Assembly: GCA_013398015.1 (NCBI GenBank)
Contig: VZRR01002171.1
Location: 434,001-498,000, forward strand
Length of the DNA: 64,000 bases
Direction: 5' to 3'
Source: Oreocharis arfaki
Lineage: Eukaryota > Chordata > Aves > Passeriformes > Paramythiidae
Under the pieces are notes generated by a model. The model did not search any database. It was not told where the DNA came from and saw only the letters and a list, made by a program, of their open reading frames with translations. The position numbers and the translations under genes are program-made. Positions 1 through 12,400 of this stretch are shown piece by piece. How positions within the stretch are numbered: the first letter of the stretch is position 1; each line of letters begins with the position of its first letter.

Positions 1-3000
1 GGGTGTTCATCCTAAATGACTTTTCTGTAATAGGTTTTCTAATAGTGAGTGCAGAAATACAGCTCTCTTGTAGATACTTACAAGATGCAGTAAACCAGCA
101 AACAGAAATTAATGCCAGGTTCCAGCTTCTGCATTCATGTGACTGCAGTTCCACATGTCTCTGAAACTCTTCTAATAACAGCCAATTCATTCTCTAAACA
201 AGTGAGTAAGAAGCATTATTAGCAAATTCTTTCTTGTAACAGCACTCTATTAGAATTTTTCTTTTGCACAATGGAAGGTACTAAATTAAACCATTCATTT
301 CTTCTTTGGAGTGTTTCAGATCTGTCTGGAGCATTTGCTTTTTTGTTGTTTAAAAGATAGTGTACTGACAGATTAATAGTGAGACATATGGTTTCCTAAG
401 CCACTCAGAGCTCAAAACTTCCTTTTCCCCATCCCTGAGCACATGACAAGTTTCAGTTAAAGGACCTAATCGTGGCAGGCACTGAGCTTGATACCCCACA
501 GTAGGAGGTTGTTCTATATCTTTACAAGGTGTTAGGTGATTAGACAAAGATTTGTTCTAAAGGTGGTTAAGGGTTTTTTTCTGGATTTTTGTCTTACTCT
601 GGTGTGTTATGAAAAAGCTTCCTACTGTGTTTTGTTGAACGACTTTGAGGAGGAAAGAGGGGAGGGTGTGCTGCTCCTGAAGGAGGGGAAGAAGGTGCAA
701 TGGAGAGACACAAAGGGACATTGATAGAGAACGTGGGCTAGCCAAGGCAGCAGGAAGACGTACCAGCAATCAGGACATCAACATGCAGGCAGGGTCAAAA
801 CTGCACAGCTTCTAAAGTGAATTGCTTCAACGTAATGTGGAGAGGAGATCTCAGTAAGAGAGGAGTGCCAAGGATATTAGAAATGGTTTTTGTTTCGTTC
901 CCATAGGTGACTTAACTTCTTATCCCTTTCTCATTATTTCAGGTAATTGGCTATCAAACGATTTCCTCAATTTTGGGACAAACGCATTTGTTATGACAGC
1001 TGTGAGGTCTGTGTGATTCACCTCCTCCATTTTAAGGCTTCAGAAATGTTCACAGTTCAGTTTTGTATTTGCCTGTAACTGACTTTGTTTCACATCTATT
1101 GGTCCATCTTGTATCTGCTCCTTTCTCGTATCTGTTTACCCATCAGTTCTTTCCTTGGAGGTTCCTGAATGGTATTCATGCAACTTATCCCTCTACACAA
1201 GACTTGTATTAATTTTAAATATTTTGAAAGGAAATAGTTCACCTTTTAGAGGCTGCCTTGCTGGTGTAATGTTAATGAAGTAGCACACAAGAACAAGGGA
1301 CGTATTTCCTGTCAGACTCCTCTGGTTCTCTGATATCTTTTCTCTCTTGAACTGTCTCACAGTTTCCTGGCTCAGCATTTTCTAGTTCCTGTAATGGCAC
1401 ATCCAAAGAAAAACCAACAGCCTATCTTGCTCTGAGTGTTAAATAGAAGCAGCTTGCTTTCTTTCCAGATGAATGCGTTAGTCACCAGGTGATGCTTCCT
1501 TGTCACACTTGTTCCCAGAATCAGTGCATCAGTGACTAGGGATGTGCAAATTCCATGGGTCACATTTTCATTCTCAATAATTTTAGAAAGTAAAAGGACT
1601 AACATGTATTGTTGATCATCCACTTTATACAGACTGTCCTGGCTAAAGATGCAGCTTTTTGCTAGAGCCTAGTCCTGACGATTTCTCTCAATGTTTAAGG
1701 TCCTTTTCTGGGACTGTTAAGCTTCTCTACAGATATCTTCCTGATAGATGTCTGTCTCCAATTCTTTTTAATTAAATAATAAGGCTTAGAAAAGTAAAAT
1801 TGCAAGAGTATGTACAGATGCAGGACATGGGAAGAGAAGGAATTGAACTGATTATTTTTATGTGATCCTCTTTTGTCTGGATTTCATAAGCAAGTTCAGG
1901 TTTCTCATCCCTTTTTAACCAAGAGAATGCTGGGTTCTGCTCCCAGCATTCATGGACTGTTGAGATGACACAAAGAATTGTCTCAGTAGATGTAAACTAA
2001 TCCTTTAGACCAGAAGATGGCCTAAATAATTTAAGCTTCTCTTTTGTGTTAATCGACTGAAAGATATTGGTGCCTATGAGGTTAAAATGGTGCATGGGTT
2101 AACTTCCAGATTTGCTTTTTTTCTCTCCAGACTTTTTCCCACTTTACTCTGATAATCAGGCTATTGAGAAAACAACCTGGAGTACCTGCCAGCTGCAAAA
2201 ATGGTTTGATTCCTTTAATCGTACAGATAATTAGGATGCAAGAGTTAAAGTCGCCTCACTACTGTGCATTTGCTAGGTTATATTCTCATTTGTTCAGTGT
2301 GTCTTTGAGTATTTTACATAACTAATTGGTAATAAAACAATATTGGAGTATAGAAGTTGTCACAGAGTTCATTAGACAGGAAGAGCAATAAAAAGAGCCT
2401 TGTAATCTACTGTAAAACATGTCCTCAGCCTGCTTTAACTTTTTTTACTGTTACCTGTTGTGTTTCCAGGAGGACAGAATTCCTGAGGAAAAGCTGTTAC
2501 TTCCTAGCACTTACCAGTGAAACTTAGGACAAGTGACAGATTTTCCTCAGCAGAGTCAAGTGTACACCCAAGAACATAAAGTTAAGAGACACTGAACAGA
2601 GGCCATGTCGTACCTTGTAGGTTAAAAGAGCAATTTTAAAATCAATACTTTCGTTTAACTGGCAACTAAGGTACTAGTTTCAAACTGGATGAAGTACATG
2701 AAGAGCAAACTGTTTTTACAAGGAACATTTTCAGGTTATCAGCACCAGAGTGCTCTGCAAGGTTGTGTTGGACATGCATGACACCTGGGAATTGCAAATA
2801 AACTCATCTTGATGTGACAGAATCATGCATAATTATTTTGAAACCCGAGGGAGGTTGAGATGGCCCCAACTCAGTGCTGTCCCACCAGTGATAGACAGGC
2901 AGCTGCAGAATTTTCCTCGAAGATGAGAGGGAAACTTAAAATGAACTCTTCTGCTGCAGCTCTCATATGTTTGCACTTCTAATTGAGAGACTTTGAATGG

Positions 3001-6000
3001 GATGGAGCAATGGCAATCCCCTCTAAGCAGTGGGCAGGCACAAATTCTGGCCTGTGCAGACCTAGGCTTTGCTCTTCTTTGGGTTGTATGTACCAGCCTC
3101 TTGTACGGTGGAATAACTGCGAGCATCTGTGCAAGTGTGGAAGTTATCTAGAGGTAAGAGGAAACCTCTCAAGAGGTTTGCAAATCTTCATTGTCCTCCT
3201 ATTATTANCATCGTATACATTTGTCTCTTAACTGCCATTAAAAGAAAAAAAAATCGTTGACAACCAGCTCTGAAATACTGGAATTGATTGAGGAGGATTA
3301 TTTCCCACCATAGCTGCACAGTCTCTTGGAAAACTTCTTTTCTCCTCTCAGTACTTCCCAGAATTTTTACCATCAGAAAAAGGAGTCCAGTTGCACCCTG
3401 AAAAGGATATACAACACCCCAAAAATTTAATCAATGTATCGATCTCCTTAGAGTATACCAAATTCAAAGTGATTAATCGAAAACCACAGAAGATAAATCA
3501 GCCATCTCAGTTGCAATTAGTTGGCTTTGGACAGAACAAGACCTTCTTTTTATTTCATGAAGCAACAAGTGTGAAAAAATTTTATAGCAATTCTTGTGTA
3601 AGAAAATGAGAAGGCCAAAATTGTGACATATGTGGCCAGGAATCAGAAAAAAATAAATTCAAAGGAGGATTTCTTGGGTTTAATCATCTATACCAGGAAG
3701 TATTAAACACCAAGTAAGAAGAAGAAAAAGAATCCTTAATTGTTATCTGATCCCAAGCATAAAGCAAGAGGTCGCAGATCTTGTTTGTCTTTTGCCAAGG
3801 CAACTGCTGCTGCCTGGTGTACATCATGAGTTTGGTTATTGACTGGCATGAACTGAGTTAGCAAAGATGAGGAAGGCTTTCACAGCTGAGGCTCTGTCTG
3901 ATCCATTCAGCCACCGAGGCTCAGGTCCCGTTGCCTTTGCCCCTTGTGCCTGGATGCTGTTTGCCTTGGTGTGTAATGCACATGTTCTCTTGCATGGCTG
4001 GAAATCATTTCAGTGTCAAGGGACTTGGACATTTCATTTTAACAGGCAGGGGAAGAAAAATGTATTTTTTTTTTTGAAGTGAAAAAAATTATTGAGGAAA
4101 GACAGAAGGAAACTGTGTAGGTAGATGGTTCTTGGAAATGGTAAAAATGTTCCTGCTTAAAGAAGATCAGAGAAATAATAGTAAGTGTTTTAAAAGCTGT
4201 CCCAGTTGTAGTGCTTGGTAGCATAAGACAAAAAGTTCAATTTTCTGAAAATCGCCTTGGCTCAGCTTCCTGGGTCTCCAGAATCAGAACTCCTCTAACC
4301 AGTTACTGCTTTTGAAAACTTGACCCTTTTTACTTGGATGTCATTAAAGAAAGTGAAATAGAAGAACGTAAAGAAGTATGGTAACATGCAGAAAAACAGA
4401 AGATGAAAAAGAGCTAAACAAAAAAATCTCAACGTATCTGCTTGACATACTAAAATAGTTCTGTTTTGTTATAAATGTTTGTTGGAAAATGCATTACAAA
4501 ACCTTGTAACAGCTGGAATATGGTGATCTAATTGCTGTTTCAATAGTGCTGTGAACATGCAAACATATTTCCTATGCAAAATGTCAAAAAGGCAGCAATC
4601 AAAGTGAAGCTTTAAGCTTCAAAACAAAGACACAATGAGCTGATTTGTAAACATTTATTTCTAAGGTTACATTTAAAATCAAAATAGAACAGCATAGGCT
4701 TGGAAATGGTGCAACAAATCTTTTTACAAAGCGCAAGGTCTGAAGAGAAAAGGGGTTTGCTAAAAAGTACTTGAGCTGCATCAAGATTTCATTTTCAGTT
4801 GTGCTGCAGCTCCCTGAAACCATGTATTCCTTCCCATTCAAATGAGGAGCAAATCTTTGAGTAAGCGAGTGGGATTTTTGCCACTAGAAGGATGCAGAGA
4901 GCCTAGGAGCTCCTTCCCATGCAGAACAGAGGTCTCTGTTCACCTTCGTTTGCACTACTGCACCCTTTCTGTAGATAGTTCGCTTGCCATGGGACTTGGG
5001 TCAGTGATGATGTTGGCTTTTAGTACAGGTGCTGAGGCAGGTTTGGAGTCAGCGCTCAAGAAGGTTATAGGGTTTAGGGTGACCTTGCAGTCCCATACCA
5101 TTTCTGGAAAAAATTGATTTAGTGACTGGTTTTTGCTCACTTTGGTTGTCTTCTGTCAGAAAAGATGCCAGCTTCAAGGTACAGTGTGAGTTGGTTGTAG
5201 TTGTAGCAACCAAGTGTGTGTAGTGTAACACAAATACTGAAGTCCAGGAATAACAATAAGCAATGATCCTTCTTGCCAGAAGAGCACTGTCTTACACTGG
5301 TGTGGTTAACATAACTCCACGGACTTGCACGAGTGTGAAATCAGAACCAGCTCAAATGAGCGCACCTACTCTGCACCAAACTGTTTTAGCAGCATACAAT
5401 GAAAATCCTCTTAAATATATACTTGATAAAGAAATAAATTAGTTTGAGGAGTACATTTACTTTTCACCACGGCCATCCATTTGTAAGATTCTTACTGTAT
5501 TGTGCTTGGAAATAAAATTTATTTTTGTAGTGTAAATATGCAAGAGTTCATTTTAATAAAAAGTAAGCCTTAAAATAAGATAAACCCCATGACTAGACTT
5601 GCATTGAAGATTTAAAGTGCATTCATCTGCTGTTTTTCTATATAAATATTCATTGGTTTTAATGCTCTCAGGTGTTGGAACTTTTAATCTACATTCAGAT
5701 GGAGGTACTTTAATCAGAGAGTTCATAAAAGTCTCTAACTTTTTTTCATAAAAAATAGAGTAGTAGATATAACAGAGGCTTGCAAAAGCTTAAAAAAACC
5801 CATAAACTGCAGCTCTAGGAGGAAAAAAAAAGTAAACACCAAATGGCATTTTGTGCCATAATATCAATATTCTATTAAAAATAAATCTCTCACTGTTAGA
5901 CCGAAGAGTCTCAAACAACCTGTCACTTTACTGCAGTCTTCAGAGATGACTGATAATGGGTAAAAAGTCCCATAGCATCTGTTTACCATGTACTCACACA

Positions 6001-6420
6001 AACTGTTAGGAATGTTTTTAAATGTCAGCAGTAATGTATGCATGTATTAGCTATCACAGAGCAACAGCTCAACAAAGACAGCACCACTGCCACGCTAGGG
6101 GCTTGCACTCTAAATTAGGGAGGTCAAGTGGGGGAGATAGAAGCCGAGTGCGTCTGAAACCGTATTGTTTGCCTTCTGAAAACTGGAAGAAATTGTGCAG
6201 TCAGCTGCAGTAACAGTGCCGACATACAGAGTTTGTACACTTTGAAAATAGCTAAGTGGAATTATGGTAAATCTTTCAATTGCAGGAAGGTTAATCGTGA
6301 AAGGCACCGAATTTAAGGTCAGTAGGGTGCATGTGGGGGGTCATGTGGTTTAGGCTGTCTTTTGCATTAGCAAGGTATCACATTTCATTTGGGAACCTAA
6401 GCATTCACCAATTGTGGAGT
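1..6420. other. Unique AT-rich non-coding stretch, no gene seen
   Basis: No recognisable gene, RNA or transposon. The longest open frame is about 97 codons (2833-3126, minus strand). Like the others here it has no known domain, low-complexity composition and overlapping frames on the opposite strand. Position 3208 is a single ambiguous base. AT-rich stretches lie around 1765-1790 and 5400-5590, with several AATAAA strings, which are expected by chance at this composition. This could be intron or intergenic sequence; the window alone does not decide. Confidence 0.6.
3208..3208. other. Single ambiguous base (N)
   Basis: One undetermined base within otherwise ordinary sequence. It is an assembly or consensus uncertainty and not a biological feature. 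Open frames crossing it carry an unknown residue. Confidence 0.99.
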
Positions 6421-9400
6421 GTCATAGAGGTGCAGTCGCTGACTTAACAGCGTCCGTATGACAGCGTTGTTAGCAGCGCTGTATTACTTGACAATTCCGC
6501 ACCACTTAATTATGGAGATATGCTACAGGATATGTTGTCCTGGCAAAGTCATCGTGCTACAAGCCATTTTTCACGCTGAAATTCATAAGTCAGTTTCTTC
6601 CTCCCCTCCCCCTGCAATTGCTCTGTGATTGAAATACCTTCTTTTTAACCTGCGCAGGTTTCTTCTTGTTTCGCAGCAGACCGTACATTTTTGGACATTG
6701 GTTCTGCAGTCAAAATGTGTGAAGAGGGTTTTGCTAAATCATCAAGTAAATACATTTTTGTGCCGTAAGCTTGTGTCCTCCTGAAATACAGTAAGCTTGG
6801 GCCTGTATTGAAAGTTGTGTGGGGTGCTGGGTATTAAGCAAAGTGACAGTCAAAGCAGATTGCAGAGATAAATTAATCCGTACCACTGCCTTTCTCAGTC
6901 CTTCCCTGACAAGTAGCTGGTTCAGCAGACGCTGGTGTTGACACTGCTGAATTCCGCAGGCTCCGTGGAGACTGTGATGGGTCTGACTGTACGGCCAGAC
7001 CCCCACACGTGGTGCAGAAAGCACATTGGAGGGTGTAGTGTGGACACAATGATCCATATGCTTAAGGTTAAGCAGGGGGAGCAGGGCAGATCAATAGGCT
7101 ATTTGAATGCAGAGTGCACTTGCTGCTTTGCTACCCCCTCGTCCCATAGTGGGCATTTCGGAGCTGCCCATAAACATTTGCCCTATACAATATATAGCCT
7201 TTTGTGAGTAAAGGGAACTCTACTGAGCATTTGTTAGAGAGCCTCCTGTCCTGACATTTCTTTTATGTAGGTATGGCCCGTGATGGCTGATAGGCAGTTT
7301 CCATAGTGGCCTTTAAATGTGGCAGTTTGAAAAAAAAAGGCAAAGAAGAGCAGAGATAGATCAAGGACATAATGTTCTTGATGAAACAGACTTGAAATCC
7401 CTGAACAACAAAGAGAGGGTTTTTTTCTTCTTTAATTATCTAGATCATTTGGCCAGCTGTGAGCCATGAACCCAGCTGGTCAGCTGTGGGTGTGAAAGGA
7501 AGCCCTGCCGGATTGCTTTGTTAGTGTAACTCTTTAGTCCACATTAAAAACTATACATAAATATTTCCTTTCTTGTAAAAATGATTCTTTGGACTTGGAG
7601 GCAAGATGTCTGGGATGGGTAGGCGGAAGAGTCCCTTAGGAGATAGTCTCCCCACATGGATCAGTAAGGTCTGGATTCACCTTAGTGAGGGAAGAAGCTC
7701 TGGGGGCCGGCCAGCTGCTCACTCAGGTGGTTTAGTTGGATCTTAGCGGAGCTGAGATCCAATTCTGTTAACTTCCGCAGTGGGTAATTGCAGTTGAATT
7801 AGAGCCTCGAGAAAGTAATTATGAGAGGCATTGTGGAACACCCTGCTAACCCAGCAGTAAATTAAACCACAGACTGGGAACAACTGGTGATAGTGAGATT
7901 AGAGCTTGCTTTTGGATTTTTTTTTTCCTTGTGGTAAGTGTATATCTTTCTTCTTTCCACTTTTAAGGCTGAACGTTGGCCCTTGGAGCACTGGCTGGAG
8001 TTGCTCCTATGATCACCTGGGAAGAGATGCTCTGCAATTGGAGAAAGATCCTGAGACTAGACAGGGGAAAAATACGTTGGTTTTAAAGCTGGGGAAAAGT
8101 CCTGTAAAGCAGATAGGAGGGACCAAAGTTGAACACAGAGGAAAAGACAGTTTTAAAAACCCCACAGTTTTTCCTGCCTGCCTTATTCTATACATATGTA
8201 ATATAATACAGATACTTAAGAGTAAAGACTTAAAAGTAGGGTGTTGCAAGACAGAACCTGATTTTAGAAAAACTGCTTTAAATTACTTATACACAAGACA
8301 ATCTTGAAGCAGAATTGTGAAACACTTAATAGTGGGAGCAAACGGCAATTTCAGAGGGCCAGTTTCGACAGATTTTGCTCATGTAGCTGGTTCACAAAGT
8401 ATTGACAGGCTTTTTCGTTTTTTACTGTTAAATGTTTAATTCCCAAACAGCTCAAAGGAAGTCTTTTCAGGCATCAAAGAAGATACCACTGCAAAATTAC
8501 AGCTGAGTTATTTCCCCAAGTTATTAATCTTTTTTCAGTATTTTGCAAAATATGTTCTAAGGAGCAGAGAGCTGTCTTTTGACCTTTTAGAAAACTATAA
8601 TTTTTGTATGCATTTCTTTATTAATGCCCTAATAAAATACAGAATACACTCTTATTTTTTATGAATTTTAACCCATTCCATGCTTTGATCTTACACAGAA
8701 GCCATGATTTTTTCCCAGCTGAGAATCTGATCCAGTTCAGACTCAGCATTTTTAGGAAATTGCATCAAATTGAATTATCAGCTGTATTTTTGGCAGATAA
8801 AAATCCCCTGATAAAGCCCAAATAGGAACCTGCTGCAATAGTGAGCAAAGCAGAAAATGGGACTCCTTGCTTCTTGGGATTAGAATAGCATCCCTGAAAC
8901 AGCAGAAGTCTGTTGGGATATCAGAGCAATTTACATGTCCTTTCAGCTTTACTGCAGGCTCTTCATGGCTGGCCAGTCCTTCATTGTGAGCCCCTTGAGT
9001 TTGGAAAGTCCCTCAGACCAAATCAGAAATAACTGCTGCTAATATAGATGTTCCTATATTTGGGTTTTTAGCACAGCTCTCTTCTCAGGGCATGTCTGCA
9101 CAGCAGTGATAAATCGTAGACAGCCTCCTTTCCCACATCACACTCTTCTTTCTTGCTTGCATTAATGTGTTTGCAGCTGAACGGAAGTCTGGAATGTGTA
9201 AGTAGTGATAACTCTATGTTTCTTTAAAACATTTTCCATGGCCTCTCATCTGGATATTTGAGATGGTCATAACTCTAATTCCAGAAAGAGATGAGAGTAG
9301 CCAAATGCTCAGAGGCAGAATGTATTTTGCACTAGTTTCCCCAGTGCTTACTTGCTCTTTGAGAATCTGTGTGACAGGCAGCAGGGGAAGGGTGGTTTGT

Positions 9401-12400
9401 CCCCTCCAAATTGCTCTCAGCTCACTTTTTACTTACGTAAACTGAACCCAGAACTGTATACGTAATTCATATGCAGGCACACGTTTGTATGCATACGTAC
9501 CACAGGAGTTTATGAAGTGGGAAGAATCCGCGACACAGTCTGGGGTTGCAGATACTGTCATTGAGCTGGAATTTGGGACATACGTAAATCCCCACAGTGA
9601 GTGCTGAGTTTTGCCTCCCGATGTTTCATAACAACTCTTGATGTGTGTTTGACATGACTGTTGTCCCTTAACAGTAGTTTTCAAGCGGTGAAGTGAATGC
9701 ATAAGCAGCTCTGTTTCTTCACTTACCCCTTGCTTTATGAAGGTTCTCTGTAGTTCTTCAACATCCTAAATCCAAGGTCCTTTTTAGGCAGGAATTAATT
9801 AAACATGTTGACGGCCATACAGTGATATCCTGCTTTTGTTCAGGGATAGGAAAACTAGGGCAGAAGAAGCTGTCATGCAGGTGATTGCAAAAGCTTTTCT
9901 CCATGTTTTAGCGCAAAGATAAACAAAAAACTTTCTGAAAACTGCATCTGTTTTGGAAACTGAGGCACATTCTTCAGTTGCTCCTGAAAAGCTTGCCTTG
10001 AATGAGTTTCCAATAAAAATACTGAGTATTTTTTCTGTGGAAGGTATAGCACCTAGCACTGTATTATCTAATGGCTGATAACACACTCGGAGCCTCTGTT
10101 TCCTGATTCTTGGTTGCATATTTCGACCAAAAGGTTGATTTCCTTATTCTTCTTCTACAAAAGCAGACACTTTGGAAGTGGCTTAGATTTTATGTGCTGT
10201 TTGGATGGTTCCAAGAGGAACCTTAAATCATCCTCAGTATTTGGACAAAGCTTTGTACAGCATGATACAATTTCACAGGAGCTGCCTATAAGTGGTATTT
10301 CTCAACATAAATTTTTAAAAGGAAGTGAAACCAGCTTTGGAAAGCAGATATCACAGAGGCACATATCAAGTGTGAAATGAAAATAATTGCAATCCTCTAG
10401 ATTTAGGCATGGTAAGAGGCCATCTCTGAATACGTGAGACATCGTCTTGAAAATAAAAGTCTCAGTGATTTGTGTTCTACTTTTGGCTTAGTAACAGTCA
10501 AGCTGCCTAGCCCTTCAGATGTTACCAATTTACACCTCTATTCCACCATTTCCTGATTGGATATTATTCCCTGCATCTCCCTTGAGACTCCTGTATGAGT
10601 ACATCACAGGCATGATGCAAAATTCTGGTCTCAATTAAGCTGAAATAAATCCACAGTACTTTGCCTGACCTCTTGGGAGTTTGTCTGGATTTTCTGTTCG
10701 GCTTTTTATATAGTTCTAATTTTGCTTAGAGAAGACTATTAGAATCAGTTGGTTTTGGCTTAGACCTCACTTTCTTCTCCTATTTTTTTTACTTCAAATG
10801 TAAGACATGAACTTAGTTACAATGTCAGTGCCATAGCTAACTTCATGGAAGTACATTTCCTATCTTCAGTCTATCAGTGCTTCTGGCTATTGCTGTGTAA
10901 CATATGTTGCTGATTCTTACTAAATAACAGTGATTTACAGTTTGTAAGTGTATAACTTAATTCCACATTATTTAGAAATCAATACTAATTTGAATTGATT
11001 ATATTTCTGAGCCCTTAGATTTTTTAATTTTTGTGAGAAAAAGGCTGACTCTAGCACTGATAAGTGATGATCCCATTTCTCCACTAAAAATCCTTGAAAG
11101 TCTTCCTCTGATTGTTCGCATATGATAGCCTATTCTAAAATGCTTGTATTTCCTCATTATTAAAATAAAACATTGCAGTTTTGATATTGCTGGCGGTGAT
11201 TTGACTGATGCAATGCTAATGACTTCAATGGATACACTTCTGATTTGCATTGAGATTGCAGAAAAGCAGGACTGGTCCCCAGATGGAGGAAAATTAAAAG
11301 TCCGGAGCTGAGTTTTTTCCTGCTTTGCATAATGTATGGTTGCTTGCAGGATGGGTGCAAAACTTAAGATTCAAGTGAGTGGGCAGTCAGGTTTCTCTGT
11401 TTTTAAAAGTGAGATGGTGGGTGGGTGAGGAGTAGCTACTCGAGCTTCATTCCCAGCTTTGCCCGTGGCATCCTTGGAGACTATAGCATTTTCATTTCCA
11501 GCCTGCAAAATAGGGTGAATAATACAACATGCTTAAATCAAAGTTTCGTGGAAAAGATTAATTATTTCTAAGTACACTGAAGCTAAATGCAAGTACTAAT
11601 AACTAGAATTTGTAAAATGTTAGTTGTAGAGCCCTGTGGATATGTAGTTGATTGATTGGCACTAAACAGACAACTATTTTGCGGTCTGGAAGTTCTTCCC
11701 TGTTAAGATAACTAACAACTGTTGTCATGAAGGACTAAAGAATTTTGGTGTCATCAAGGACAAAGGAAAATTTAATGATTCAGTACAACCAGAGGATGGA
11801 TTTCTTACTTTCAGGATAGGAACATAAAGAATTTCATATAATAAAGTAATTTCAGGAAGAAAGTTTTAGTAAATTTGCCATTCCCAGTGCATTTTTTGTC
11901 ATTTTATCCAGAAGAAGGTCTCTTGGGTGTATCCTAGACTAAGGATACTGGTGCCTTTCCTAAGCAAAAGAGCTCTTGTTATCTGGGTGCACAGTGCCTC
12001 ATTTCCCAAGCTCTGCCTGCTTCAGCTGCAGAGCAGTGGTCTTCTTCAAGGATAACATGAGCAAAAAGGAAAGGAAAAAAGGCCCAGTAATTTCTTATCC
12101 AACACATTCAAGTGGTATGGGATCCTAGAAAGTAACACGTCAACCCTTACCTTGGATCCATGACTTTCCTTTTCTCTCTTTTGGAAGGTTAATGGCCTCT
12201 GGTTATAAGTCTTTCTTGTCCCCACAGCCTGATTCTCTTCTACAATTTTTCCATCTTCTTTTGCCTTTGGTAATAAAAATCCCAAGCATTAGTCCTGCCT
12301 GTTGGTTTCTGTGTGGAGAACCATTAAGAGGCAATGGAGCTACTTGCCAGAGCACAGAAAAAACCATAATTTGTGATTTCTCTCTTATCTGTAGGAAGCA

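Noticed and set aside
1925..1951. Hairpin with a perfect 10-bp stem (GAATGCTGGG) and 7-nt loop
   Set aside because: Allowing loops up to about 20 nt, roughly one such stem is expected in a window of this size. The flanks do not extend the pairing.
6647..6660. Perfect 14-bp palindrome AACCTGCGCAGGTT
   Set aside because: About four perfect 14-bp palindromes are expected by chance in 64 kb, and another (CCTTCTGCAGAAGG) occurs at 26616-26629. The TGCGCA core resembles part of an NRF1 site but is only a half match.
7734..7764. Hairpin with a 14-bp stem including two G-T wobbles around a GGA loop
   Set aside because: With wobbles allowed, about one such structure is expected by chance. There is no other sign of an RNA gene.
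9955..9970. GGAAACTGAGGCACA word resembling the tail of MIR/L2-type repeats
   Set aside because: Only a dozen or so bases match, and the expected neighbouring words are absent, so no repeat can be claimed.
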